Shown in pieces: positions 20,329 through 29,430 of a stretch of DNA of 64,000 nt. The position numbers and the translations under genes are program-made. This stretch comes from Mycolicibacter nonchromogenicus (lineage in GTDB: Bacteria; Actinomycetota; Actinomycetes; Mycobacteriales; Mycobacteriaceae): assembly GCF_002101775.1 (NCBI RefSeq), contig NZ_LQPI01000030.1, forward strand, positions 1-64,000, written 5' to 3'. The notes beneath the pieces are model-generated. The model was not told the origin of the DNA. It saw only the letters and a list, made by a program, of their open reading frames with translations, and ran no database searches. Each line of letters begins with the position of its first letter. Position 1 is the stretch's first letter.

Positions 20329-20412
20329 GCGTCAGCGGTTCGGATGCTCCCGGGGCGGAGTCGGAACACGCCGAACTGGGCCCGACCCCCTCGGACCCAG
20401 TTCAGCTGCGCA

Positions 20413-20892
20413 TCAGGTCTGGCTGGTCCAGACCAGCACGTCCTGGACGCCGTCGTTGTAGACCACCCCGTCCGGCGCCGGGCCGGTCACGTCGAAGTAG
20501 ATCTTTCCGTTCGCAACGGCCCCCTGGGCGAGAGGCCCGGGGTTGATGCCGCCCGGCGTAGGCACCGTGTTGATCACGCGGTAGGTCTCACTGTCGGATG
20601 CCCGGGCGTTGAAGCCCGCGACGACCGGGGTCACCATTCCGCGTTCGGCGCGGGCGGTCACGTCCGCCTGGTACAGATTGCCCTGCGGCTGGTAGCCGGG
20701 GATGGTGACGTGCGCCGGGGTCAGGTTGCTCACCGTGTAGGACGTGACCATCGCCCCGTTCTCGAGCTGTTCGGGCGTGCCGAACGGGTGGATCGCCGGC
20801 TCGGCCATGGCGGTGGTCGCGGAGAAAACACTCAGCGCGGCGATACCGGCCGCGCCGGCGGCCGTCTTGGCCGCAGTCTTGGAGAGCTTCAC
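20413..20892 (-). CDS. mpt63: Secreted MPT63-like immunoglobulin-fold protein (DUF1942)
   Basis: A 159-residue exported protein, the same length as the M. tuberculosis MPT63 precursor. A Sec signal peptide (KLSKTAAKTAAGAAGIAAL...) ends at an AMA-EP cleavage site. The mature part is a beta-sandwich with family blocks VTIPGYQPQGNLYQADVT, GFNARASDSETYRVI and NGKIYFDVTGPAPDG. The molecular function is unknown; MPT63 is a major secreted antigen. GTG 20892 has an AGGAG SD 7 nt upstream. The ORF continues upstream without signal-peptide character, so the longer start is rejected. Confidence 0.88.
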   Translation of the reverse strand: MKLSKTAAKTAAGAAGIAALSVFSATTAMAEPAIHPFGTPEQLENGAMVTSYTVSNLTPAHVTIPGYQPQGNLYQADVTARAERGMVTPVVAGFNARASDSETYRVINTVPTPGGINPGPLAQGAVANGKIYFDVTGPAPDGVVYNDGVQDVLVWTSQT

Positions 20893-21159
20893 TTGTGACT
20901 CCTTCCATCGAGTCGATACTTGGCGGTCCGCTTTGCTGGAACACACCTGCCACAGCGCGTACCGGCACCGCCGGCAGGGAAACACGGCGTGTGGTTGCGC
21001 AGCGTCGCGAAATTGTGGATAGTTACGTCGCCCGGGCATTCAGTAGCCAGCGTCGGTCTGGATCGTCTGTGCATACATTCCTGCGATTACAGGCTGCGGT
21101 ACTCCCGCCGGCCTATGGAATCAGCTCATACTGGTGGGGTACGAGAAGGCGGGTATGCG

Positions 21160-21828
21160 GTGGTCGGGGATCTCAACGCTTCGTTTGCGGCGCCCATGGG
21201 CGACGACGCCGAGGTCCACAGTGACCTCGATCTGGTAGTCGGCCACGGCGAACCTCAGCGGGTTGGACGGTTCCACTACTGGCTCGGCGAGCAACGCTGG
21301 GAGTGGTCGGACAACGTGGCCCGTATGCACGGCTACGAGCCGGGCTCGGTGGTGCCCACCACCGAACTGCTGCTGCAGCACAAACACCCCGAGGACCGCG
21401 CGGAAGTGGCAGCGGTGTTGGCGCGGGTCATCGAAGGCGAACCGTTCAGCAGCCGACACCGGATCATCGACACCGGCGGGCAGGTGCACTGGGTGATCGT
21501 GGTCGGCGATCGCATGCTCGACGACAAAGGCACCGTGACCGGCACCGCCGGCTTCTACGTCGACGTCACCACCGTGTTGCAGGCCGATGTCAGCGCCGCG
21601 GTCTCCGAGGTCGCCCAGTCGCGTGCGGTGATCGAGCAGGCCAAGGGGGTGCTGATGGTCGCGTACGGGATCTCCGCGGAGCGTGCGTTCGACATCCTTG
21701 TGTGGCGGTCCCAGGAGACCAACATCAAGGTGCGCGACGTGGCGGCCCGGTTCCTGGCCGCTTTCACCGGCAAGCTGCCCAGCGAGGTGTTGTCGGACCT
21801 GGATCACACGTTATTGACCGTGACCTGA
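21160..21828 (+). CDS. PAS-ANTAR RNA-binding regulator
   Basis: A sensor with a PAS/PAC fold at about residues 30-140 (WEWSDNVARMHGYEPGSVV, then HWVIVVGDRML) and an ANTAR domain at about 145-215 (IEQAKGVLMVAYGISAERAFDILVWRSQ). ANTAR proteins bind paired hexaloop hairpins in RNA to prevent termination. The start is uncertain: GTG 21160 gives 222 residues, ATG 21115 is longer, and no clear SD exists. A GGGTAT lies at 21151 but has no good -35. It is close to the other regulators of the STAS/MEDS set. Confidence 0.8.
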   Translation: MVGDLNASFAAPMGDDAEVHSDLDLVVGHGEPQRVGRFHYWLGEQRWEWSDNVARMHGYEPGSVVPTTELLLQHKHPEDRAEVAAVLARVIEGEPFSSRHRIIDTGGQVHWVIVVGDRMLDDKGTVTGTAGFYVDVTTVLQADVSAAVSEVAQSRAVIEQAKGVLMVAYGISAERAFDILVWRSQETNIKVRDVAARFLAAFTGKLPSEVLSDLDHTLLTVT

Positions 21829-22049
21829 GTTTGCCGGCGAAGCCGGAGTGGGTAGCCACCTCACGATGGTTACTGCAATGGCGCGCCACCCCGGGCCGCT
21901 CAACGTCCTCGGCGTTGGGGCGTCTGCTGCTGGTGTGGCCGCGCTGAAGGATCGCGGCCACCTTTCCGCCGAAGCCGGAGTGCGCCGATCTGACGGGTCT
22001 GACGCACCTCAGGAGAGCGGCCCTGAGTAGCGCGGCGAGCCAACTGACG

Positions 22050-22778
22050 GTGACAGCGGCCACCGTCACCGGTGGCTGCCTGTTGACTGCCGCCGGGACA
22101 TTGGACAGCACCACCTATCGCGAACTTCGCGACAGCGTAATCAACGCGGCACTCGATGAGCCGCCAGCTGTGCTGGTCGATGTCAGTCGGCTGGAAGTCC
22201 CGGCGCCTTCGGCATGGTCGGTCTTCGCCAGCGCCCAGTGGCATGTGAGCACCTGGCCCGATATCCCGATCCTGCTGGTCTGTCCGCGAGCGAATGTTGC
22301 CGCGCGGATCGCGAGCGCCGGGGTGACCCGCTACGTCTCGGTGCACGCCGATGTCGAGTCCGCGGTGGCCTCGCTGACCCACGGCCCGCCCCCGCGGCGC
22401 CGGGCCCGTATCGCCTTGGCGCATGCCGCGAGCAGTCTGCGCCGTTCCCGCGATTTCGTGGCTGAGTGGCTGGCCAACTGGTCGCGCGAGCCACTCATCC
22501 CCACGGCGAAAGTGGTCGTCGACGTGTTGGTGGAGAATGTCCTGTGCCATACCGACAGCTCCCCGGTGGTGTTGCTGGAATGCGCCGACTCCACCGTGAC
22601 CATCGCCGTCCAGGACACCGATGTCAGCCCGGCGATGCTGCGCGAAAGCGCCGGCGGCGGCCCTGAGTGGGCTTCCGGCCTGGCGGTGCTGGGTGCCCTG
22701 TGTCGCGCCTGGGGCAGCAGCCCCACGCCGAGCGGCAAGACGGTGTGGGCCGTTCTTGACCCGGAGAGTCAGCTCTGA
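22050..22778 (+). CDS. STAS domain fused to an RsbW-like HATPase
   Basis: About 242 residues joining an N-terminal STAS-like domain (about 1-105; LLTAAGTLDSTTYRELRDS) to a C-terminal GHKL ATPase with an N-box (VVDVLVENVLCHTDSSPV) and a short G-box region (GPEWASGLAVLGALCRAWG). Antagonist and kinase modules in one chain suggest an internal partner switch. GTG 22050 is taken as start. However, AGGAG at 22012-22016 is correctly spaced for an in-frame CTG at 22023, which would add nine residues. It lies 194 nt past the PAS-ANTAR gene; that spacer holds only two CGAAGCCGGAGTG direct repeats. Confidence 0.78.
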   Translation: MTAATVTGGCLLTAAGTLDSTTYRELRDSVINAALDEPPAVLVDVSRLEVPAPSAWSVFASAQWHVSTWPDIPILLVCPRANVAARIASAGVTRYVSVHADVESAVASLTHGPPPRRRARIALAHAASSLRRSRDFVAEWLANWSREPLIPTAKVVVDVLVENVLCHTDSSPVVLLECADSTVTIAVQDTDVSPAMLRESAGGGPEWASGLAVLGALCRAWGSSPTPSGKTVWAVLDPESQL

Positions 22779-22845
22779 CCCAGCCAGAACCGACCGCCTG
22801 GGCGTAGTCGAGCCGTCGTGTGACACGCCGCGGCTGCCGAGGGGG

Positions 22846-23541
22846 TCAGCGGTGGCTCACGAGCCGTTGCGCCACCTCAGCCAACGGGGTGTTGGAGGTC
22901 TGCGACAGTCGTTTGAGCAGCTCGAAGGCCTGCAAGGCATCGATGCCGAACCGCTCCATCAGCAAGCCCTTGGCCTGGCCGATGATGTCGCGCGATGCCA
23001 GGGCACTGCGGAACTGTTCGTCGCGACGAACCATGTGCCAGGCCAGCGCCGCGTGCGTGGCCAGAATCAGACCCAGCTCCACCGCGTCATCGGCGAAAGC
23101 ATGGGCGGTGTCGGCATAAAAGGTCAGAGCACCGGTGCTGCCCTCACCGGTGAACAGTTCAAACGCCAGGAGAGACCGGATCGGCGTGGTGGCCACGACC
23201 TCCTGGCAGTAGGACGGCCACCGCTCCTCGCTGCAGATGTCATCCAGGCGGACCACGTGGTGATTCCAGGCCGCGGCCAGGCACGGCCCCTCGCGCCGGC
23301 GCCGCTGAATGTCATCCAGTGCCGCCGGGTACGGGTCGGTTGCAGAAAGCGTCTGCACATCGCCGCCGGACGTGGTGAGCGTGACTCCAGCATGCTGAGC
23401 GCAAGACATGTGCGCGAGCAGATTCACCACCAACTCATCCAGCGCGCCATCGGATTCCACGCGGGAACGCTGATTCAGCGTCTCAACCAGCTCCGCCACG
23501 TCGTGCATCATGCCGGTGCGGCTCGTCACAGCCACGGTCAT
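22846..23541 (-). CDS. GAF-ANTAR RNA-binding regulator
   Basis: 231 residues. A GAF domain covers about 30-165 (AGVTLTTSGGDVQTLSATDP, LLAFELFTGEGSTGALTFYA). An ANTAR domain covers about 170-228 (IIGQAKGLLMERFGIDALQA, then LKRLSQTSNTPLAEVAQRLV). It probably senses a small ligand and antiterminates target RNAs. ATG 23541 follows GGAGCG closely; a start ten codons upstream is possible. It is convergent with the STAS-ATPase gene. Confidence 0.84.
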   Translation of the reverse strand: MTVAVTSRTGMMHDVAELVETLNQRSRVESDGALDELVVNLLAHMSCAQHAGVTLTTSGGDVQTLSATDPYPAALDDIQRRRREGPCLAAAWNHHVVRLDDICSEERWPSYCQEVVATTPIRSLLAFELFTGEGSTGALTFYADTAHAFADDAVELGLILATHAALAWHMVRRDEQFRSALASRDIIGQAKGLLMERFGIDALQAFELLKRLSQTSNTPLAEVAQRLVSHR

Positions 23542-23907
23542 CGCTCCGCCCATATCCCCCACCAGATGCACCTATGTTCCCCCAGCCGTCGGGCGGCGGC
23601 AACGGAGCGGACGACATTCTGGGGCGGAATCGAATTCCTTGCCAGACAACGCTCAGGCAATACCGAATGAGGTAGCGGCGTCCGCCGGCGACGAAGGCAT
23701 CCATCCGCGAGCCACGCATGTGGCAGAAGAGCAGCGAATGCCCTGTGGTCTGCGGAAATGCGATAACCGGTCGTCAACCACACCACCGGACCCTTCAACG
23801 TGGCGACGGCCGAAACGGTTTGCTGCAAGGGAATTCGAGACCGCCCGACAAAAGCAGCGTTACCGAATCGTTGCAGTACGGCGAGGAATGGCGTAGGTTT
23901 ATCTGCA
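23542..23907. other. Intergenic region between GAF-ANTAR and the STAS copy B leader, no gene seen
   Basis: About 366 nt with several short overlapping frames on both strands, none showing a conserved protein pattern or an SD-start pair. No SigF-type site is found here. It may hold the promoter of the GAF-ANTAR gene, but none can be pointed out with confidence. Confidence 0.4.
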
Positions 23908-24042
23908 GGTTGAGTTCACAGCCGCCCCGGAAGACGCGTCACCCACGCTAGCCAGGGAGCTGACTCCCTGCTTTTCATCCGTGAAGGTGTAACTCGCATC
24001 GACGCGATCCACAGTACGAGTTTCGACTGATGGAGTAGTTCA
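23908..24042 (+). repeat. Leader copy B upstream of the second STAS gene
   Basis: It shares two blocks with the leader at 8864-8984: GGTTGAGTTCACAGCCGC... to CGTCACC (23908-23943) and CGCGATCCACAGTACGA... to GACTGATGGAGT (24003-24036). The gap between blocks is longer here (about 59 nt against 34), and a possible hairpin lies in it (CAGGGAGctgaCTCCCTG at 23953-23970). The pattern of conserved ends and divergent middle suggests a functional untranslated leader. Confidence 0.6.
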
Positions 24043-24477
24043 ATGCCCGCTTTAGATATCGCCGGACCGGTCCGTCCGGCGACCCGACTAGATTTTCCGT
24101 CCCAATCAGATACCTGGGCCAGCCGCACTGCCCGCTGCGTCACCCGCTGGGGACGCTCCGGTGCCGTGATCAGCGTGGCCGGTGAGTTAGACGCCTCCAA
24201 CGCCGACCAGCTGGCCGAATACGTGCATCGCTGCGTGGCCTCCTGCGAGTGGCTGATACTGGACCTCAATGATCTGGAATTCATTGGTATTGCTGGTTTT
24301 TCGTCACTCCAGACGATTGCCGGCCAATGCGTCGATGCCATGGTCTACTGCACTATGGTGCCCGGAGCCGCGGTGTCGCGCCTGCTGCGAATCTGCGATC
24401 CCGGCAAGGCGCTGCCGACCACCTCGTCCGTGGCTGACGCGCTGGCGGGCGTGGACGGCTTCCGGCACGTCCACTAA
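24043..24477 (+). CDS. STAS-domain protein (anti-sigma factor antagonist-like), copy B
   Basis: 144 residues, one STAS domain (about 30-135), paralogous to the gene at 8985. The switch loop reads LEFIGIAGFSSLQTI: the two positions that carry Ser/Thr in phosphorylatable antagonists are Ile and Ala, so the usual phosphosite is lost. It may be a constitutively active antagonist or a binding decoy for RsbW-type proteins. SD GGAG is 7 nt upstream, in the shared leader. Confidence 0.84.
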   Translation: MPALDIAGPVRPATRLDFPSQSDTWASRTARCVTRWGRSGAVISVAGELDASNADQLAEYVHRCVASCEWLILDLNDLEFIGIAGFSSLQTIAGQCVDAMVYCTMVPGAAVSRLLRICDPGKALPTTSSVADALAGVDGFRHVH

Positions 24478-24602
24478 ACCCGTACGCCCCCGGCAACTTG
24501 GGGGAAACGATCGCTCCGATGGCTCCGGCCGCAACCAATAGGTAGGCCGGGGCCATCGTGCGTCGCCAGCGCCTGAGCGCCCCCAGCTCGACGGCCCGTG
24601 GG

Positions 24603-25307
24603 CTAACCCACGTGGGCGTCGAGGAGCTGGCGGGCGGCGAAGTCGGCCCCCTGCTGAACCATCGTTGAGTCGGGGCCCGCATAGCTGTCGTGGGCCGCGA
24701 AATCCATTCCGTCCGAACACACCGCGTCCTCAGGCGCACACACCTGCAGGGTCTTTGCCTGATACAGCGGGCCGATCACGATCGTGGGTTCGTTGAGGAA
24801 ATTCATCGCCCGCTCGTTGGGCATCGAGAACAGCACGACCGCTGCGACATGCTCGGCGACGTCGGGGTCCAGTGGCTTGGGCACCGTCGCCGGGTCAACG
24901 CCGTCAGGCACCTGGGCCGACGTGACGAAGCCCATCACCGCCGCGCCCTGGGAGTAGCCGCCCAGCACCATCTTGGTTCTGGGGCAGCTGGTGGCCCGGG
25001 ACACGACGTGAGCACCCGCGTCCCGAATGCCCTCGATGCCGGTGTCCCAATGATCAGTTGCCGGATAGTTGACCGCGTAGTCGGTCGGGCTCGTTCCCAG
25101 GCGCGCGTTTAGCGCATTGAGGAACGCCTGGCCGGTCGGGCCCACCCCCGGAGGTTCGCCGGTTCCACGCGCGAAGACCACCTCGGTGTCGGGACACGGC
25201 TCGGCGCTCGCGATGGGAACACCCGGAGTCAGTAGCATCGCGGCACCGGCTGCGGATACCGCGATCGTCAGCGGGCCAAGAGAATCCAGAATGGTACGCG
25301 CAGACAT
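24603..25307 (-). CDS. Secreted cutinase-family esterase, copy 1
   Basis: A 234-residue exported serine esterase of the mycobacterial cutinase-like (Cfp21/Culp) family. A signal peptide of about 36 residues precedes EPCPDTEVVFARGTGEPPG. The nucleophile Ser is in MVLGGYSQGAAVMG; Asp and His are in CAPEDAVC and FAAHDSY. Four Cys can form the two conserved disulfides. ATG 25307 is chosen over 25325 because it follows a weak SigF-like element (GTTT-N16-GGGCAC at 25343-25318). It is divergent from the antigen 85-like gene. Confidence 0.88.
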   Translation of the reverse strand: MSARTILDSLGPLTIAVSAAGAAMLLTPGVPIASAEPCPDTEVVFARGTGEPPGVGPTGQAFLNALNARLGTSPTDYAVNYPATDHWDTGIEGIRDAGAHVVSRATSCPRTKMVLGGYSQGAAVMGFVTSAQVPDGVDPATVPKPLDPDVAEHVAAVVLFSMPNERAMNFLNEPTIVIGPLYQAKTLQVCAPEDAVCSDGMDFAAHDSYAGPDSTMVQQGADFAARQLLDAHVG

Positions 25308-25317
25308 GACGGTGTAG

Positions 25318-26523
<1,206 letters not shown>

Positions 26524-26547
26524 CAGCCGCTCTGGCTGCCCCCGTAC

Positions 26548-26703
26548 TCAGTACCAGTAGCGCCTGCCGGCGACCGGCCGGCCCATCGCCCCCAAGATCC
26601 AGAACACCACACCCACGACCAGCAGGACGATCCCGATCGCCCACAGCACGTAGACGCCGAACAGCCACCCGAGGATCAGCAGCAGCAAGCCCAGTCCGAT
26701 CAT
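26548..26703 (-). CDS. DUF6131-type 51-residue hydrophobic membrane protein, copy B
   Basis: Too short for most ORF callers. It has two transmembrane helices and the GRPVAGRRYWY tail, the same length as the copy at 13838. The ATG overlaps the stop of a 24-codon upstream ORF (ATGA), so its translation is probably coupled to that peptide. It is transcribed from a SigF-type promoter about 80 nt upstream. Function unknown. Confidence 0.8.
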   Translation of the reverse strand: MIGLGLLLLILGWLFGVYVLWAIGIVLLVVGVVFWILGAMGRPVAGRRYWY

Positions 26704-26774
26704 GAGTCACACCCCAATTTCGCGTCGCGGGCCCCATCGACCACGTCCGTGGGGCTGTGCAATGTCAGTGTCAT
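26700..26774 (-). CDS. Putative 24-residue leader peptide coupled to DUF6131 copy B
   Basis: ATG 26774 lies 9 nt below the -10 box of a SigF-type promoter, the position of a leaderless start. The 24-codon frame ends in TGA overlapping the ATG of the DUF6131 gene. The peptide begins MTLTLHSPTDVV and has no hydrophobic segment. It may only serve to carry ribosomes to the next start, which has a weak SD. No homologue is known to me. Confidence 0.45.
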   Translation of the reverse strand: MTLTLHSPTDVVDGARDAKLGCDS

Positions 26775-26783
26775 TGCTGTGGG

Positions 26784-26809
26784 TTACCCCGCTGAGGTCC
26801 GCGCAAAAC
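26784..26809 (-). promoter_or_regulatory. SigF-type promoter (GTTT-N16-GGGTAA)
   Basis: Minus-strand GTTT at 26809-26806, 16-nt spacer, GGGTAA at 26789-26784. It is just inside the intergenic space beside the decarboxylase gene end and serves the leader ORF and DUF6131 copy B. Confidence 0.6.
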
Positions 26810-26821
26810 CTTCGCAGACCC

Positions 26822-28279
26822 TCAGGCCACCACGCGGATCTGCTCAAGGGTGTTGTCGGTGGCGTCAGGCACCGCCATCCCGGCTGTCCGCCCGGACCGC
26901 AGATAGTCGATGACGGCGGTGTTGAGGCGCTCGCCGGGCACCACCGCCGGGATTCCCGGAGGGTACGGCGTGAGCTGCTCTGCCGCGATACGCCCGGGCG
27001 CACTCGATGCGGCGACCATCTCGGTCGGGCCAAAAAACGCCTCCCGGGGCAGCTGCACGGACTCCAGTTGCAGTTCCCGCGGGGAGGGTAGCTGGATTAC
27101 TGGCGGAGTGTCGAAAGTTGTTGCGGCGTCTCGCCATGTGCGCAGCGCATCCAGCAGCCGGTCAGCCGTGCCGTGATCATCGGCGAAGGACATGGTGAGC
27201 AGGATCCGCCGGTGATCCGCGAGCCCGACGTCGATGCATCGCTGGTCGCGTAGCCAGTCTCTGATCTGGTAGCCCGACGTCCCGGTGGCCGACACGTCGA
27301 CCAGGACCTGTAGCCGGTCCAGGTCGTGGGATGCCTCCGTACCGATCAGTGCCTGCTCGAGCACGTCGACTCCCGCGATCTCGTCGATTCGTCCGCGCAC
27401 GTCGCGCGCCAATCTGATTGCCGTGTCCAGCAGTTCATGTCCCCGGTGCACCATCTGGCGACGCCATCCGTCCAATGCCGCGTAGATCGGCACGCTGGGG
27501 CTGGTGGTCATCAACAGATCGGCGCACGCCGTCAGTCGCTCCCGGTCGATGAGATCGCCTTGGACGTGGTACACCGACCCCTGCTCGAACCCCGCTCCCA
27601 TCTTGTGCACGCTGACCACGCAGACATCTGCGCCGGCGTCCATCGCCCAGGTCGGCAGATCCTCGTGAAAGGGCAGGTGCGCACCCCAGGCCTCGTCGAC
27701 GATCAGCGGCTTGCCCCGTGCATGACAAATCTCAGCGATGGCAGCCAAGTCCGCGCAGGTTCCGTACGGGGACGGGCTGACCACCAGGGCGCCAGCGGCG
27801 TCGGGGTGCTCCTCCCACGCACTGGCAACGCGTTCCGGTGACGGCGGGTGACTCAGATGCCGTTCGGCGTCCCAGCGCGGCGCGATCCAGCGCGGTTGGA
27901 TACCGGAGAAGATCAGCCCGCCCACCACGGATTTGTGACTGTCGCGGGGCAGCAGCAGGCCGCCCGAGCAGCCGGCCACCGCCATCATCGCCGCGCGAAC
28001 GGAAAGCGAACTTCCACACGTGGAGAAAAAAGCCATCTCGGCACCGACGGCGTCGGCCATCAGCTGCTCGGCCTCAGTCAGGAAACCTCCGCGCGCTTCC
28101 CAGTCATCCAAGCCGCCCCGGGCAAGCACATCAGCACCGAACAGATCGGTGCCCAGCACGTCGAGCACCGGCTTATCCGCGCCCCGTCCCCGGCGGTGTC
28201 CGGGCGGGCTGAAGCCATATCGGTCTTTGCGTTGGTAGTCGGCCAGGGCTTCCAGCACAGGTGCGCGGCGCTGATCCAT
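26822..28279 (-). CDS. Orn/Lys/Arg-type PLP decarboxylase, short form
   Basis: A fold-type I PLP enzyme of 485 residues lacking the N-terminal wing domain of biodegradative decarboxylases. It opens ALADYQRKDRYGFSPPGHRR. The PLP pocket has STCGSSLSV, the cofactor-binding Asp in LIVDEAWGAHLPF and the Schiff-base Lys in VVSVHKMGAG. The product would be a polyamine or diamine, with acid-stress relief as one possible role. ATG 28279 has a GGGGGAGG SD about 10 nt upstream. It is the last gene of the DJ-1 transcript, 17 nt after the membrane protein gene. Confidence 0.85.
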   Translation of the reverse strand: MDQRRAPVLEALADYQRKDRYGFSPPGHRRGRGADKPVLDVLGTDLFGADVLARGGLDDWEARGGFLTEAEQLMADAVGAEMAFFSTCGSSLSVRAAMMAVAGCSGGLLLPRDSHKSVVGGLIFSGIQPRWIAPRWDAERHLSHPPSPERVASAWEEHPDAAGALVVSPSPYGTCADLAAIAEICHARGKPLIVDEAWGAHLPFHEDLPTWAMDAGADVCVVSVHKMGAGFEQGSVYHVQGDLIDRERLTACADLLMTTSPSVPIYAALDGWRRQMVHRGHELLDTAIRLARDVRGRIDEIAGVDVLEQALIGTEASHDLDRLQVLVDVSATGTSGYQIRDWLRDQRCIDVGLADHRRILLTMSFADDHGTADRLLDALRTWRDAATTFDTPPVIQLPSPRELQLESVQLPREAFFGPTEMVAASSAPGRIAAEQLTPYPPGIPAVVPGERLNTAVIDYLRSGRTAGMAVPDATDNTLEQIRVVA

Positions 28280-28296
28280 CGACGAACCGCCTCCCC

Positions 28297-28647
28297 CTAA
28301 CGCCGAAATGCGATGAGCAGAGCCAGCAGATCGACCCCCAGAAGCACCCAACCCGCCACCGGCACCAGAAATCCACGCCGTCGCCCGGCCGTGAAGAAAG
28401 AGGCCAGGATGGTCAGCGCGGAGATCGCCGGTGCGCCGTAGTACAGCACGCCGAAGACCGCCTCGCTGGGCCCCAGATCGGGGCATTCGGCGGTGCTGCA
28501 GGCGGCGGTGCTCATCACCGCGCCCATCGCGAACACCATCACCAACGCGGCCCCCGCGGCGGTCAGCACAGCGGCAGCCCAGTTGACCCAGAGCCGCGCG
28601 CGGCGATTGTCCGCCTCGGCAGGCACCGGCATCGGCTCTGACGTCAC
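28297..28647 (-). CDS. Three-helix membrane protein (paralogue of 39820-40215)
   Basis: 116 residues with three hydrophobic helices and two Cys in the loop after the first (MSTAACSTAECPDLG). A paralogue at 39820-40215 has the same layout, including WVNW before helix 1, a Cys pair loop, FGVLYYGA/FGVLYHGA and an Arg-rich turn before the last helix. Function unknown; the Cys pair may form a disulfide outside the membrane. Its ATG overlaps the DJ-1 stop (ATGA). Confidence 0.78.
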   Translation of the reverse strand: MTSEPMPVPAEADNRRARLWVNWAAAVLTAAGAALVMVFAMGAVMSTAACSTAECPDLGPSEAVFGVLYYGAPAISALTILASFFTAGRRRGFLVPVAGWVLLGVDLLALLIAFRR

Positions 28648-29213
28648 AGCGTTGCCCCCCGTGCCGCGAACTCCTGCACCAATGCATCGCAGAACGCCGG
28701 CAGGTCATCGGGTTTACGGCTCGACAACAGGATCGACGGCCCGCAGTCGCAGCGCACCAACTCCTCGTCGACCCAATCGCCGCCCGCATTCACGATGTCG
28801 GTACGCAGGCTCGGCCACGACGTGATCCGTCGCCCGGCGACGACGCCGGCTTCCACCAGCGTCCACGGGCCGTGGCAGATCACAGCGACCGGTTTGCCGG
28901 CGTCGAAAAACTCCCGGATGAACGACACCGCGCGTTCATCGGTGCGCAACTGGTCAGGGTTCGCCACCCCGCCCGGCAGGACCAGCGCATCGAAGTCATC
29001 CGCCGAGACATCCTGGACCTGCCGGTCGACATCGAACTTGTCGGCGCGATCCAGGTGGTCGAAGGCCTGAACGGGTCCTTCGGCTGTCGACACCAGCATC
29101 GGCTGTCCGCCGGCCTCGGTCACCGCCCGCCACGGTTCGGTCAACTCGATCTGTTCGACGCCTTCTGGCGCCACCAGAACTGCGACCCGTCGTCCTTCCA
29201 GCGATCCGGACAT
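28644..29213 (-). CDS. DJ-1/PfpI-family protein (general stress protein-like)
   Basis: 189 residues with the class I glutamine-amidotransferase-like fold: RVAVLVAPEGVEQIELTEPW at the start, the Glu loop, and the nucleophile-elbow Cys in PVAVICHGPWTLVEAG. Family members are glyoxalases, deglycases or stress chaperones. ATG 29213 has GGGAGAGG just upstream; the frame extends further but past the SigF promoter. It heads a three-gene operon (this gene, the membrane protein, the decarboxylase). Confidence 0.88.
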   Translation of the reverse strand: MSGSLEGRRVAVLVAPEGVEQIELTEPWRAVTEAGGQPMLVSTAEGPVQAFDHLDRADKFDVDRQVQDVSADDFDALVLPGGVANPDQLRTDERAVSFIREFFDAGKPVAVICHGPWTLVEAGVVAGRRITSWPSLRTDIVNAGGDWVDEELVRCDCGPSILLSSRKPDDLPAFCDALVQEFAARGATL

Positions 29214-29259
29214 GACCTCTCCCTTCGTGCCGCGGACAACTTTCCCAATACCGACCCGC

Positions 29260-29285
29260 ATACCCGAGCGGCCGAACCCACAAAC
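29260..29285 (-). promoter_or_regulatory. SigF-type promoter (GTTT-N16-GGGTAT)
   Basis: Minus-strand GTTT at 29285-29282, 16-nt spacer, GGGTAT at 29265-29260; a perfect consensus match. The leader to the DJ-1 start is about 40 nt. Confidence 0.75.
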
Positions 29286-29430
29286 GAAGCGGTGTAGCAA
29301 GGCAATTGCGCGGGTACTCCGCCCTAATGAAACGGCGGACGGCGGGCACAGCGGCGGGGGTCACCATGCGCGCGAGCGCTTTCACCGTTTGTTCCCGCGT
29401 CCAGCATTTCGGTGCTGTCCGCCCTTGACT

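Noticed and set aside
21137..21156. GGGTAC and GGGTAT upstream of the PAS-ANTAR gene as a SigF promoter
   Set aside because: No acceptable -35 (GTTT-like) exists at 15-17 nt for either -10, and the second is too close to the likely start.
21829..22049. 60-codon ORF in the gap between PAS-ANTAR and STAS-HATPase
   Set aside because: No domain pattern or SD; the region is better described as a spacer with two short direct repeats.
24478..24602. CCCCC-N8-GGGGG hairpin (about 24488-24505) as an intrinsic terminator
   Set aside because: A five-bp stem with no T-run is weak, and its role between two convergent genes cannot be separated from chance in G+C-rich DNA.
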